DNA of 64,000 nt from a virus: the IMG/VR virus record IMGVR_UViG_3300045996_000607, positions 22,292 to 86,291 of that record; one strand, 5' to 3'. The notes under the pieces are model-generated. The model had not been told where the DNA came from. It saw nothing but the letters and a program-made list of their open reading frames with translations, and made no database searches. A program made the position numbers and the translations under genes. Below, in pieces: positions 30,604-39,582 of the stretch (position 1 is its first letter; the number at the start of each line of letters is the position of its first letter).

Positions 30604-33336
30604 ATGGCTCAGCAGCAAGCGCAGGACGATGCCGGCAACATCTGGGAAGTCGACGCGCAGGGAAACCCGGTGCGCCTTGTCCGGCCTGCGCCTTCGATGC
30701 AGCGTGGCCGGGTTTTCAGTCTCGCCCCCTCTCCGAAAGAGCAGAGGCAGGAATCGCGTCAGGACGTTCAGGACAGCCGCGCTGCCGCAGCCGATGCGCG
30801 GGCAGCCGCTGCGGCTGAACGCGAAGCGCGCGAATGGGCCGCCACCCACAACCCGGACGGCTCCCCCAAACCAACCGCGAACAGCAACGGCAGCGCTGAA
30901 CTGACGGCGGCAACTCGAGCGAACGCTATCAATGCGTTCACGGCAACTCGCCAGCTCGATAACCTTATCTCGGACATCGAGGACCGCTATCGGCGCGGTC
31001 CGGGTTCTACGAGGGGACTTAAAGGCGCACTTGACTGGCTCCCCACTCCGGGCAACCGCGCCTTTGACGCTGCGGGCAATGCGGTCCGAGGCGCGGCCAT
31101 CACAGCATTGGGCTTCACTTCAGGGCAGACCAACTCGCCCAAGGAAGTCGAGATGAATATCGGGCCCTATATCCCGGCGGCGGGAGATTACGATGAGGTG
31201 ATCACGGACAAGATCGCGCGGCTTAAGGAGCTTCGTGATCGTGCCCGGGTGCAGGCCGTTACGGTGCTGGGGGGCGTTCCTTCCGCTGATGGTCGAATCA
31301 ACCCGCTCTCCCAGATCCCGCGAGAGGAACGTGATCGCCTGTTCCCGCCCGGCACGATGCAGCCGACTGGTTTTGACGGCGGTACGCCATCTGGCCCGCC
31401 GCCTGCGAGCCCTTCGGCTGGCGGCCCTACGCTCGGCGGCGATGGCCCTACGCTCGGCGGCCCGGGCAGGCGCCTTGCTCCCGACGAAATGCTGCAGTTC
31501 AACGGCGATGGCGCCCCCGTCACCGGCAAGCGCCTTGCTCCCGATCAGGAGGCGCAAATTGTCAGTGCCATCCGCAGTGGCGACGAGGGGCAGGCATTGG
31601 CCCTGCTCGGCCGCTTTAGCGGAGCTGCGCCGGGTGAAGGTGAGGTGGCATCCATTCGCGCGGCAATTTCGCAGGTTCGCAAGGACCCACGGACGCCGAT
31701 CGGTCTGAACTACGGCAAGGTCGACGCCTTCGCGCAAACGCAGGCCGATCGCGAACGGTTCGGCAATGCACTTGCTCCGGCGATGGAGGAGCGCTCAACG
31801 GCTGGCGGGCTCGACGTGTCTGCCCGCGCCGGCATCAATGGCCTTACCGCCGGGCTAGCGGACTATGCGGCGGCCGCAGGTGGCATGCTGGGAGGTGGTA
31901 GCTACACCGAAAACCTGCAGCGTCAAAAGGCGCTCTCGGAAGCCGACGCGCGACTGAACCCCGGCAACACGATGATCAGCAACATCGTGGGAGGAGCAGC
32001 GGGCGCAGCTTTGACCGAAGGGGCCGCGTCGGCCCTGCTTCCGGCGCGAGCGGCTGCATGGGCGCCGCGGGTGGGCGACGCGTTCTATGGCACCGTCGCA
32101 GGGGCCACAGGAACGGCTCCGGGCAATGAGGCAACCGGGGCTGCGACAGGCGGGCTCGGCGGCGTTCTGGGCGGCATTCTCGGGCGTAACGTCGTCCGAG
32201 GGGCTGGCAACGTCGCCCGCGGTGCGCGTGACGCCAGCGCCGATATGCTGCGCGATCGCGGTGTGCCCCTCACGGTCGGGCAACTCGTCGGGCAAGGAGG
32301 TCGTGTCGGGCAGGCGGTGAAGGGCGTCGAGGACCGCCTGACCGGCGTTCCGATCCTCGGGGACATGATCAATGCTCGCCGTCGGGAAGGGCTGGAGGAG
32401 TTCAACCGCGCGGCCTTCACGGAAGGTTTGGGTCCAATCGGTGCGGTCGGGCCACGGGACATCGCCGAGCAAGGCATCGAGCAGGGTCAGCAATCGGTAT
32501 CGGACGCGTACTCGAGCGCGCTGAACGGGGTGAACGTCGCCCCTGACGCGCAGTTCTCAACGGATTTCGGTGCGGCCCGGAGCGCGGGGCAGGCCATCCC
32601 TCGTATGGGGGAAGATTTCGACTATGTCGTGCGTGATCGCATCGACCCGTTCTTGCAGCAGGGGTCTTTCAACGGCCCGGCCATTCAGGACGCTCTCCAG
32701 GGTCTACGGGCGGCGAGGTTCAGCAATGACTCCATGGGCGATGCGGCAAAGGGGGCCACTGGGCAGGTAGAGGATGCCCTGACGGGCCTTGTCTCCCGGC
32801 AGGCGCCAGATGTTATGCCGCAACTGGACGCCGCCAATGGCGCCTATCGCAACCTGTCGGTGCTCGCTGATGCAGTCGGGAGAGGCGCGAACGCTGGCGG
32901 CGTGTTCACCCCGGCGCAACTCGGCATGGCCGCTCGATCCAACGCGACGAAATACACCGGCAAAATGAACGCAGCCACGACGCGGCGCCCATTTTTCGAT
33001 CTGCAGCGTGCCGGGCAGGACGTGTTGCCGTCTGCGGTCCCTGACAGCGGGACAGCGGGTCGCCTTGCCACACTGGCCCTTCCGGGGATGCTCGGTGGTG
33101 CCGGGGCTGGCGCCGGCTATCTTACGGGAGACGCGGGCGGCGGCACTACAGCCGGCCTAGCACTTGGTTCGCTGCTGGCGGCTGGTGGCACCCGGAACGG
33201 TCAGCGCTTGCTAGCCGCCATTCTAGCGGATCGTCCAGACGCCCTTGTTGCCATCGGGGAACAGCTCAACCGTCGTGCCGGCATAGGCGGCGCTATCGGG
33301 GCGCCGCTGCTCGCCGGCGCTGGCGCCGGCCAATAG
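30604..33336 (+). CDS. Large DNA-ejection / internal virion protein, 910 aa
   Basis: Low-complexity Ala/Arg N-terminus, a Pro/Gly repeat area (GPTLGG copies near 275, and two RLAPD repeats), then several Gly-zipper hydrophobic stretches (AAGGMLGG, IVGGAAGAAL, LGGVLGGILG, GMLGGAGAGAGYLTG). This matches large podovirus ejection proteins that form a membrane channel. No catalytic domain is seen. Confidence 0.7.
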   Translation: MAQQQAQDDAGNIWEVDAQGNPVRLVRPAPSMQRGRVFSLAPSPKEQRQESRQDVQDSRAAAADARAAAAAEREAREWAATHNPDGSPKPTANSNGSAELTAATRANAINAFTATRQLDNLISDIEDRYRRGPGSTRGLKGALDWLPTPGNRAFDAAGNAVRGAAITALGFTSGQTNSPKEVEMNIGPYIPAAGDYDEVITDKIARLKELRDRARVQAVTVLGGVPSADGRINPLSQIPREERDRLFPPGTMQPTGFDGGTPSGPPPASPSAGGPTLGGDGPTLGGPGRRLAPDEMLQFNGDGAPVTGKRLAPDQEAQIVSAIRSGDEGQALALLGRFSGAAPGEGEVASIRAAISQVRKDPRTPIGLNYGKVDAFAQTQADRERFGNALAPAMEERSTAGGLDVSARAGINGLTAGLADYAAAAGGMLGGGSYTENLQRQKALSEADARLNPGNTMISNIVGGAAGAALTEGAASALLPARAAAWAPRVGDAFYGTVAGATGTAPGNEATGAATGGLGGVLGGILGRNVVRGAGNVARGARDASADMLRDRGVPLTVGQLVGQGGRVGQAVKGVEDRLTGVPILGDMINARRREGLEEFNRAAFTEGLGPIGAVGPRDIAEQGIEQGQQSVSDAYSSALNGVNVAPDAQFSTDFGAARSAGQAIPRMGEDFDYVVRDRIDPFLQQGSFNGPAIQDALQGLRAARFSNDSMGDAAKGATGQVEDALTGLVSRQAPDVMPQLDAANGAYRNLSVLADAVGRGANAGGVFTPAQLGMAARSNATKYTGKMNAATTRRPFFDLQRAGQDVLPSAVPDSGTAGRLATLALPGMLGGAGAGAGYLTGDAGGGTTAGLALGSLLAAGGTRNGQRLLAAILADRPDALVAIGEQLNRRAGIGGAIGAPLLAGAGAGQ

Positions 33337-33471
33337 CTTACGTTCCGAGCGGCGATGCCACAATTCGAGGACTAGCCCCTTCAGCGCGCAAGCGACGGCT
33401 ATTTCGATGAACGTCATATAGCCCGCGACCATACGCCCTTCCCCAGACTTTCGCAAATTGGAGCCACGCTA

Positions 33472-35220
33472 ATGAGTTTTAGCGATTATTCCGGCACGCC
33501 TGCGTCCAACACGACGCTCGGCGACAGCATCTTCATCGGCCCCAACATGGAGCGCGGCAAGGTGCGCCCTGCCCTCCAGCAGCTCGCCGCGGACGGGCGT
33601 GAGTTGTACGACGAGATGATCGCGCGCGGGTTCGGCGACTTGCCGGAGTTCATCGCGGCGGGAGCCGGGGCCACTGCGCGGCCAGTGAATGACAAGCTGC
33701 GGGAAACGCTGTCAGTCAAGGACTTCGAGGCTGTAGGTGACGGAGCGGCCGATGACAGCGCGCCCCTCCTTGCGACAGCGGTCGCGGCGCGCATAGCCTT
33801 GACTGACGGCATCCGCGCCTTGGCCGGCGAGGTGAAGCTCCCCCCCGGCCGCTATCGGATCACCGGCCCTCTGGATCTGGCAGCCGTGGGAGGCGTGAGC
33901 GGCCTGACCATCTCGGGCAGCGGCGGCACCGAGATCGTTTTCGATGGCCCAACTGCGACGCTAAAATGCACCTCGTCGCGCACCATCACCTTCCGCAACA
34001 TCGTGTTCCGCTCAACGGAAGCGACCGATGTAAGCCCCGGCGATCCTTACGGCATTGACCTCGGCCAATCTGCCTTCACGATCGCACAGAGCGGCAATCC
34101 GCTGCGATCGTGGCGTTTCGAGCGGTGCCATTTCTACTTCTTCGACAAATGCTTCACCGTCACCGGCGCGACGATGTGCAGCGAGTTCTATTTCGACGGC
34201 TGCATCTTCGGAAACTGCTATTACCTGATGGACAATAGCAACGATCAGGCGGTGAACTGGAACTTCGTCAACTGCGATTGGGAAAACCCAGAACTCGACA
34301 CGGTGAAGGCCAAAAGCAGCTCCACGATCTTCAAGCTGCAAAAAGGCATTTCCTGCAAATGGACGGGCGGCTCGGTCATAAGCTACGGCACGCTGGTCTA
34401 TTTTAACCTGACCGCCACGTCTTCCTTCGTGGCGAACAGCCATGCCATCACGTTCGACGGCATCCGCATCGAGCGCATGGACGACGGCGGCACCTGCACG
34501 CCGCTCTACGATCGCGTTTCGAGCGGTTATATCAGCCCCGGCAACGCGCCCACGGTCGCGCTCCTGAACGCTGCGATGATCTCGCGCGGCACGATCCCAT
34601 CGACGGTCACGCACTTCAAGGTGTGGGACAACGTCAACTTCCTGGTCGACAATTGCGACATCGAGACCGGCAAGATCGTGGGCGTCTATGGATCGCTCTC
34701 GGGTGCCAACACTGGCGAGTTCACGCTGCGCAATTCTACAGCCCTGCTCTACGAAGATGACGCCACCGGCAAGATCAGCGACCACATCAAGCACAGCATC
34801 ACGATCGAGCCGCAGACGCGCGGGGGTACATTGGGCCTGACGTTTCATCAGCGCTCTGATTCGTTGAGCGTGCCTTACTCGCTGGCGCCCAACGAGATTC
34901 GGTTTCGAGGTCCGACAGGTAGCCTACCGGAAGGCGGCACCACCGTGAACGTCCCCCCTCTGCCGAAGTATACCGTGCTGGAACGGCTGGTCGTTCGAAG
35001 ATTCTCGGCCGCTACGTATGGCCTCACAGTTCAGCTTCGCGACCAAGCAGACACGACGACTTATGCTGAGGTTGTCTTGGCGGCTGGTACGGATCGCTTC
35101 GCGGAGGCGCAGATCAATCTTGAGCTAGGCTTTCAGCTCCTGACTACAACCCCGTTGATGCTCAAGGTCATCGGCACGCCTGAATCCGTCAAAGGCTTGG
35201 TCGGGCTAGGGTATTCGTGA
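33472..35220 (+). CDS. Tailspike with right-handed beta-helix
   Basis: 582 aa, TTGGAG site. The N-terminal about 75 residues form a virion-binding head. KDFEAVGDGAADDSAPL is the pectate-lyase-type start of tailspike beta-helices; repeated TITFRN/FERCHF/FDGCIF turns follow to about residue 400. Likely binds and cuts surface polysaccharide. The next gene, on the other strand, is an acyltransferase that would change the same receptor. It overlaps that gene by 88 nt. Confidence 0.8.
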   Translation: MSFSDYSGTPASNTTLGDSIFIGPNMERGKVRPALQQLAADGRELYDEMIARGFGDLPEFIAAGAGATARPVNDKLRETLSVKDFEAVGDGAADDSAPLLATAVAARIALTDGIRALAGEVKLPPGRYRITGPLDLAAVGGVSGLTISGSGGTEIVFDGPTATLKCTSSRTITFRNIVFRSTEATDVSPGDPYGIDLGQSAFTIAQSGNPLRSWRFERCHFYFFDKCFTVTGATMCSEFYFDGCIFGNCYYLMDNSNDQAVNWNFVNCDWENPELDTVKAKSSSTIFKLQKGISCKWTGGSVISYGTLVYFNLTATSSFVANSHAITFDGIRIERMDDGGTCTPLYDRVSSGYISPGNAPTVALLNAAMISRGTIPSTVTHFKVWDNVNFLVDNCDIETGKIVGVYGSLSGANTGEFTLRNSTALLYEDDATGKISDHIKHSITIEPQTRGGTLGLTFHQRSDSLSVPYSLAPNEIRFRGPTGSLPEGGTTVNVPPLPKYTVLERLVVRRFSAATYGLTVQLRDQADTTTYAEVVLAAGTDRFAEAQINLELGFQLLTTTPLMLKVIGTPESVKGLVGLGYS

Positions 35221-35999
35221 TGCACGAGCCTCGAAACCCGCACCCGCTCAAGCCGCGGACCTACCAAGGCCGCAAAGCCGAACGCGATCGCCGCCGCCAT
35301 CAACATCGGCACGCCCGCGCCGTAGCAGAACAGCAGGATCGGAAAGTGCGTGAGGTACAAAGTGTAGGAGAAGCTCCCCGATATCGCGAGCAGCCCGCCC
35401 GCTTGCCTGCTGGGGCGTTCGGCGCCTCGCCACCCCGCCACGAAGCCAGCTACGAACGCCAGCCCCTTGATCGCGAACCAAGGCTGCAGGATGGTCAGCA
35501 CCACCAGCAACAGCACCGCTATGGCCCGCTGCCGATACACCGCCAGCGCGGCAATCGCGTAGTACCACACCTCGTAGGACAGCGACCAAAGCGGACCGTT
35601 GCTATCGAGCGTCGGGCCAGCAAAGCCGTTCAGGAACAGCAGGGTCGGCAGCAGGCCGTCCATACTGAAAGCCGCCCGGGCGGTTCCGTTCAGCGCGTGG
35701 GAGCTGGTTGTGAACACGAGCGGCGCCAGTGCCCACAAGACGGCGCACAAGGCGACGCTGAACAGGAACGGCGGAAGCAACCGATCGGCGCGTCGGATCG
35801 CGAATTGCCGCCAGTCGTGCGCCTTCAGCGATTTGGCGATCACGAAGCCGCTGATTGCGAAGAACCCGAGCACCGCAGCGTAGGCGAGCCATCCATATGC
35901 CGGGTGTGCAGCCGGGTCGTAGATCTGCGCGAGATGCCCCACCGCTACTACCAAGGCCAGCCCGCCGCGAGACGCGTCCAGATATCGAAGCGGGTTCAC
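35133..35999 (-). CDS. Acyltransferase 3 (OafA-like) lysogenic conversion gene
   Basis: 288 aa from GTG 35999, about ten membrane helices. Family marks: the YLDASRGGLALVVAVGH start, the FFAISGFVIAKSL stretch, FAIRRADRLLPPFL and PLWSLSYEVWYY. Such enzymes acetylate O-antigen or other surface glycans and block further phage adsorption. It is the only reverse-strand gene among the late genes, so it is probably expressed in the lysogen as a moron. A 318-aa plus-strand reading over it is a shadow. Confidence 0.8.
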   Translation of the reverse strand: MNPLRYLDASRGGLALVVAVGHLAQIYDPAAHPAYGWLAYAAVLGFFAISGFVIAKSLKAHDWRQFAIRRADRLLPPFLFSVALCAVLWALAPLVFTTSSHALNGTARAAFSMDGLLPTLLFLNGFAGPTLDSNGPLWSLSYEVWYYAIAALAVYRQRAIAVLLLVVLTILQPWFAIKGLAFVAGFVAGWRGAERPSRQAGGLLAISGSFSYTLYLTHFPILLFCYGAGVPMLMAAAIAFGFAALVGPRLERVRVSRLVHHEYPSPTKPLTDSGVPMTLSINGVVVRS

Positions 36000-36074
36000 G
36001 GATTACTTGTCCACCTCCCCACGCCGCCCGTCAAGGCCCGCCAAATACCGCCCACGACCAAGAGGAGAACGCAG

Positions 36075-36173
36075 ATGCCAGGTGAAGAGAACGAGAGCGA
36101 GCAGCACACGAAGAAGCCGCCGCAGCCTACGCCCACCCCGACACCCACGCCTACTCCGACGTTGAGCTGGTAG
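36075..36173 (+). CDS. 32-aa Pro-Thr repeat peptide
   Basis: ATG 36075 has AGGAG 8 nt upstream. A charged start (MPGEENESEQHTKKPPQ) is followed by five or six Pro-Thr repeats and LSW. The next gene's GTG follows the stop directly. The repeat resembles the Pro-Thr linker of the SGNH proteins. It may be a true peptide or a relic of a linker. Confidence 0.5.
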   Translation: MPGEENESEQHTKKPPQPTPTPTPTPTPTLSW

Positions 36174-36611
36174 GTGCTACCCGGCGACATCTATGTGATG
36201 CTGCTCGTGCTGACGGCGGTATTCGTCGCGCCGTTCAGCCGGCTGGCGTTCGTCGTCGTCGTTGCGTGGACGATCGGCCACTTCGCATTTATCGCCGGGG
36301 CTCACGAACATTGGGTCAATCTGCTGCAGCATCTCGGTGCAGCGGCGTTCGGCATGCGATATGCCCGACAGACCGCCTACGCATTCGCGTGGGCTTTGTT
36401 CGCACCGCTGGTGACGATCGACCTGATCGTGCTCTTCGCCGGGTATGATCCGGATCATGGCTGGTGGCTGGTCCTCGGGCTGGCGACCTTGCAGCTATTC
36501 GCCATGCCGTTCGGGATCGACCGCGGCCGGGCCCGCGCTCTCTTCAAGGCGTGGAAAGAGAATGTCTGCTGGCAACGCACATTCGGGGAGCCGGGCTTTG
36601 TGGCTATCTAG
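36174..36611 (+). CDS. Four-helix membrane protein, lysis region
   Basis: 145 aa from GTG 36174, adjacent to the upstream stop. Four hydrophobic segments (about 7-25, 26-45, 67-90, 97-118) and a cytoplasmic basic tail. Position before a coiled-coil membrane protein and endolysin suggests a lysis or membrane function. Confidence 0.6.
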   Translation: MLPGDIYVMLLVLTAVFVAPFSRLAFVVVVAWTIGHFAFIAGAHEHWVNLLQHLGAAAFGMRYARQTAYAFAWALFAPLVTIDLIVLFAGYDPDHGWWLVLGLATLQLFAMPFGIDRGRARALFKAWKENVCWQRTFGEPGFVAI

Positions 36612-36993
36612 CTTCGTGGCGCAGACCGCGGTCCCGGTCACCGTCAACAACCTGACTCCGACGTTCTATGTCATGTGCGTTGCGGTCGTTGGCCTGTTCG
36701 GCATCCTCGTGCGCCAGTGGGTGCCCTACAAGAAGCTGCTGGTTGAAGAAGACGCGAGCCTGCGGGCGGATCTTCTCAAGCGCATCTCCGAGCTTGAGGC
36801 CGAGCTTAGCGAGGAGCGCCGGCGCTGCGACGAGAAGATGTCCAAACTTCAGGCGCAGTTCGACGGTCTACAACGCATGGTGATCCAGTGGCAGGTTTCG
36901 TCTGGTCGCGCATTCGAGCTCGGCGGGTCCAGCGAGGCCGCCAAAACAATACCGCGCGTGGAAGAGCATCTTGCGAAACGAGGTCAGGAATGA
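36562..36993 (+). CDS. Spanin-like membrane coiled-coil protein
   Basis: 143 aa from ATG 36562 (GGAAAGAG upstream); the start overlaps the previous gene by 50 nt. One membrane segment (about 33-52, FYVMCVAVVGLFGILV) and a long coiled coil (about 60-105, LLKRISELEAELSEERRRCDE). This is the layout of an inner-membrane spanin next to the endolysin. Outer-membrane partner not found. Confidence 0.55.
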   Translation: MSAGNAHSGSRALWLSSFVAQTAVPVTVNNLTPTFYVMCVAVVGLFGILVRQWVPYKKLLVEEDASLRADLLKRISELEAELSEERRRCDEKMSKLQAQFDGLQRMVIQWQVSSGRAFELGGSSEAAKTIPRVEEHLAKRGQE

Positions 36994-37571
36994 ACCGCAA
37001 ACCCATCTTCGACGCAGTTCGCGCACAAGGTGTCGACTTCAACCGTCCCGGCGCCGTGGAGATCCTCGACAATGCCCTGTCGTTACTCGGGATGCCGAGG
37101 GAGGATGCGTTAGCGCCCTCCTCCGTCGCCGTGGCACTGATCCAGCGTTTCGAAGGTTGCCGGCTGCAGGCATATCCGGACCCCGGCACGGGCCGGGATC
37201 CATGGACGATCGGCTGGGGCAGCACGACCGACGAGCTTGGACAGGCGATCAAGCCGGGCACCATCTGGACGCAGGAGCGCGCTGATAGCCGCCTGAAGGA
37301 TCAGGTGCGCGACTTCGGCAACAAGGTCGCCGCGGTGCTGGACGGCGTGCCGACGACGCAGCACCAGTTCGATGCCATGGTGAGCCTGGCATACAACATC
37401 GGCATTCGGGCGTTCGCCGATTCCACGCTGGTCAAGCGCCACAAGGAGGGCGCCTATGCGGGTGCAGCGCTCGAGTTCCTTCGCTGGAACAAGGCCGGCG
37501 GAAAGGTGCTTGCGGGCCTTACGAAGCGTCGGGACGCGGAAAGCTGGCTGTACAAGGGGTTGACGGCATGA
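36990..37571 (+). CDS. GH24 endolysin (T4-type lysozyme)
   Basis: 193 aa. A short helical N-terminus precedes the muramidase core with the Glu55-Asp64-Thr73 triad (RFEGCRLQAYPD...WTIGWGST). Full GH24 body to the end. It hydrolyses peptidoglycan. No signal peptide is seen, so it needs a holin. ATGA overlaps with both neighbours. Confidence 0.9.
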   Translation: MNRKPIFDAVRAQGVDFNRPGAVEILDNALSLLGMPREDALAPSSVAVALIQRFEGCRLQAYPDPGTGRDPWTIGWGSTTDELGQAIKPGTIWTQERADSRLKDQVRDFGNKVAAVLDGVPTTQHQFDAMVSLAYNIGIRAFADSTLVKRHKEGAYAGAALEFLRWNKAGGKVLAGLTKRRDAESWLYKGLTA

Positions 37572-37828
37572 ACACCGGCATTCCCCACCTGCGCATCGTG
37601 GTAGCCGCCTGCGTCGCAGCGATCGTCGGTTACGCGATCTTCAGCGCCTATGTCGTGATCGTACTCCGGGACGCCACGATGACGGGCGACACGATCGGCA
37701 CGTGGAAGAGCTTCGCGGTGCTCGCTTTTGGATTTTGGCTGGGATCGAGTTCGGCCGGCAAGACCCGCACCGATGCGCCCACCGGCAAGCCTAACGATCC
37801 TGTGAGCGTCGAGGAAGTGAAGCCCTGA
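37568..37828 (+). CDS. Putative holin, two membrane segments
   Basis: 86 aa. Hydrophobic helices at about 9-32 and 45-60 (SFAVLAFGFWLGSSSAGKT), polar C-terminus. Proteins with this WLGSS ending are common beside phage endolysins. Last clear late gene. Confidence 0.65.
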   Translation: MNTGIPHLRIVVAACVAAIVGYAIFSAYVVIVLRDATMTGDTIGTWKSFAVLAFGFWLGSSSAGKTRTDAPTGKPNDPVSVEEVKP

Positions 37829-37917
37829 CCGCTCGCCACAGCCATAGCACCGGCCCCGCGACGATAGCCATGCACCCCGGCTCGGGAGAGTGCTGATCCT
37901 TGCGTGATTCGCTCATC

Positions 37918-37964
37918 CCGCGATCGTAGGCAGGTTTTGGGCGGGTTGGGTAGCGTATCGCGGG
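37918..37964. repeat. Inverted repeat after the late operon
   Basis: Perfect 8-bp arms CCCGCGAT (37918-37925) and ATCGCGGG (37957-37964) around a 31-nt GT-rich loop, in the 178-bp gap between the holin-like gene and the 42-aa gene. No T run, so a terminator call is not made. Purpose unknown. Confidence 0.35.
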
Positions 37965-38006
37965 GCCGATGCTTGATAACCCTCACCAACCTGCTAGCAT
38001 TCTCCC

Positions 38007-38135
38007 ATGGATCTACGCGAGATTATAGCCGCCGCAATTGCTCTACTGCTGTTTGCAGGCGCGGGTTTCGGCGTCTGGTCTTTCCGCCGCATGGTTTATC
38101 ATCGGCGTCATGGGCGGTATCCGAAGAAGGGGTAG
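38007..38135 (+). CDS. Small single-pass membrane protein (42 aa)
   Basis: MDLREIIAAAIALLLFAGAGFGVW then a basic tail (RRMVYHRRHGRYPKKG). Membrane anchor with a positive cytoplasmic end. It is the last plus-strand gene before the leftward block. Confidence 0.5.
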   Translation: MDLREIIAAAIALLLFAGAGFGVWSFRRMVYHRRHGRYPKKG

Positions 38136-38139
38136 CAAC

Positions 38140-38364
38140 CTAATTCCTGATAGCGCTGCTGGACGTGTCCCTGCGCGGGATCACATCGACGGGCCGCTCT
38201 CCGCACTTGCATCGCAGCCGGGCCTTGAGCTCGTCCAGCGTCAGGTCGCCCAACCGCTCGAGCAGTTCCTTCGCGCTCATCACCCGGATACGCTTGCAGC
38301 CGGGCTTGTGGCAGCCGACGTGGACGTTCAGGCCGTCTGATACGAGCGTCGAAAGCTTCCTCAC
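38140..38364 (-). CDS. Small metal-binding protein, 74 aa
   Basis: GTG start in a GTGA overlap. C-HKPGC and RCKCGERP provide four Cys for a zinc finger. Basic and probably nucleic-acid binding. Last gene of the leftward block, meeting the plus-strand gene tail to tail. Confidence 0.6.
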   Translation of the reverse strand: MRKLSTLVSDGLNVHVGCHKPGCKRIRVMSAKELLERLGDLTLDELKARLRCKCGERPVDVIPRRDTSSSAIRN

Positions 38365-38447
38365 CCCAACGCCATCCAGCAGGCGGCAAACACCAGCATG
38401 CCGAAGAAGCCGCGGAGGGTGCGGCGGTCGGTTAGCAGGCGGGTCAC
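38361..38447 (-). CDS. Membrane peptide (28 aa)
   Basis: GTG start and stop both in GTGA overlaps. Basic N-terminus (VTRLLTDRRTLRG) and one membrane helix (FFGMLVFAACWMALG). Confidence 0.45.
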   Translation of the reverse strand: MTRLLTDRRTLRGFFGMLVFAACWMALG

Positions 38448-38596
38448 CGTTTCAGCCGAGCCTTGATCCGTTCCGTGCGAGCATCAGCGAAAATCGCGTC
38501 GATCTTGGCCGTGACCCGCGCAACAGCATCGGCGGCATAATCACGCCGCGGCCGGAAGTGGTAGTTGATCTCGGCGGGCTCCTGATCCCAAGGCAT
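38444..38596 (-). CDS. Hypothetical 50-aa protein
   Basis: MPWDQEPAEINYHFRPRRDY..., helical basic C-terminus. GAGGATTGAGG precedes the ATG; GTGA overlap with the next gene. Confidence 0.5.
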   Translation of the reverse strand: MPWDQEPAEINYHFRPRRDYAADAVARVTAKIDAIFADARTERIKARLKR

Positions 38597-38609
38597 CCTC
38601 AATCTCCTG

Positions 38610-38885
38610 TCACAAGGTGCGGTCGGGGTTCAGGGCGGCGGTTATTGCCGAGCAGATTTCCTGTATGAGCGGAGGTCTTTTTCCTTCTGCCAAACCGTAC
38701 TCGGACCAATCCTGCCCGGGGGGCGCGGCCACGACGCAAACAACAAAGCTATCCTTAGTCGGGCCGTAACCTTCCGGGAGCCACGTAATATGCCATGGAT
38801 CCCGACAGCCAGCATCTAGCCCACTCGACGGGATTCGATATTCGCCGCCATATCCTACAGCACACCGACCTTTCCGCTCCACCAT
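38610..38885 (-). CDS. Hypothetical 91-aa protein
   Basis: ATG 38885 lies 1 nt after the upstream stop and is preferred to an internal start inside that gene. Beta-rich (HITWLPEGYGPTKDSFVVCVV). Family unknown. Confidence 0.55.
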   Translation of the reverse strand: MVERKGRCAVGYGGEYRIPSSGLDAGCRDPWHITWLPEGYGPTKDSFVVCVVAAPPGQDWSEYGLAEGKRPPLIQEICSAITAALNPDRTL

Positions 38886-38886
38886 C

Positions 38887-39003
38887 TCACTTGCCACCGA
38901 ACATCTCCTTCGCAATCTTGCGGCGCTCGCTCAGCGCTCCAGCCATGTGACCAGATAGAAAAGCAAGGATGATAAACAGGTCGCCGATGACCATATCACT
39001 CAC
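38887..39003 (-). CDS. Small membrane protein (38 aa)
   Basis: GTG 39003, one nt after the upstream stop. Hydrophobic helix (IGDLFIILAFLSGHMAGAL) then a charged tail. Compact placement is the main support. Confidence 0.5.
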   Translation of the reverse strand: MSDMVIGDLFIILAFLSGHMAGALSERRKIAKEMFGGK

Positions 39004-39004
39004 A

Positions 39005-39232
39005 TCATTCTCCCTTACCGGAGGGGGTTAGCTTGGCGTACAGGGCGCAGGCTTTGTACACTTCCGCAGGGTAGGTTAGAGGGTTCCTCGGAGTCGCCAA
39101 GAGCCCAGCCAAAGCCGCCTGAGCCTCCTCGATCAGTGCGGCGGCTTCCTGAATGATCGCGTACGTCGTGGCAGGCGCTTGATACATTGCCTCCTCATCG
39201 ATCTCGCGCAACCGCTCCACAATATCCATCAT
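39005..39232 (-). CDS. Hypothetical 75-aa phage protein
   Basis: MMDIVERLREIDEEAMYQAPATTYAIIQEAAALIEEAQ is a common helical start in small phage early proteins. ATGA overlap upstream. Confidence 0.65.
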   Translation of the reverse strand: MMDIVERLREIDEEAMYQAPATTYAIIQEAAALIEEAQAALAGLLATPRNPLTYPAEVYKACALYAKLTPSGKGE

Positions 39233-39582
39233 CTCTCCCCTTGGGCGCGTTGAAGGTGGGCTGCCCCTACCCGTTTCCGATAAGCGAGGGGCAAGCTCGA
39301 CCAGTCGAAGTCATCGACAAACTCTCCGCAATGATGCTGGCGCGGGGTGAACGGGTGCCCTGCACCAACCGGAGCGCTTATACCGCTCATCCCCAACATG
39401 CTGGCGCGCTGATCTCCCGACATCGGTGCGGCCTTTCGGCATTCACCCACTATCGATGTGACCGAATGCCAATGGTCGCAGCCTGCGCAGCAAGGACCGT
39501 GCTGCCAATAAAAGATGTCAAGCACGGCCTGCCTCTCGGCCACTCCCGCTATCTCAGCCTCTTGGGGGGTTGGCGGGGTCAT
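39229..39582 (-). CDS. Cys/His-rich phage protein, 117 aa
   Basis: CCAGCDHWH and a later GECRKAAP...HHCGEF give four to six possible zinc ligands. The start at 39582 overlaps the upstream stop as ATGA. Confidence 0.6.
   Translation of the reverse strand: MTPPTPQEAEIAGVAERQAVLDIFYWQHGPCCAGCDHWHSVTSIVGECRKAAPMSGDQRASMLGMSGISAPVGAGHPFTPRQHHCGEFVDDFDWSSLPLAYRKRVGAAHLQRAQGER

Noticed and set aside
33223-33456. 77-codon minus-strand frame after the ejection protein
   Set aside because: Half lies inside the 910-aa gene, there is no ribosome site and no family likeness. The 135-bp gap shows nothing else clear.
36120-36170. Short-period DNA repeat considered as CRISPR or satellite
   Set aside because: It is a Pro-Thr codon repeat of 6-nt period without spacers.
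35217-36173. 318-codon plus-strand frame
   Set aside because: Antisense of the acyltransferase, which has clear family motifs and membrane helices. Only the last 32 codons, with their own ribosome site, are kept.
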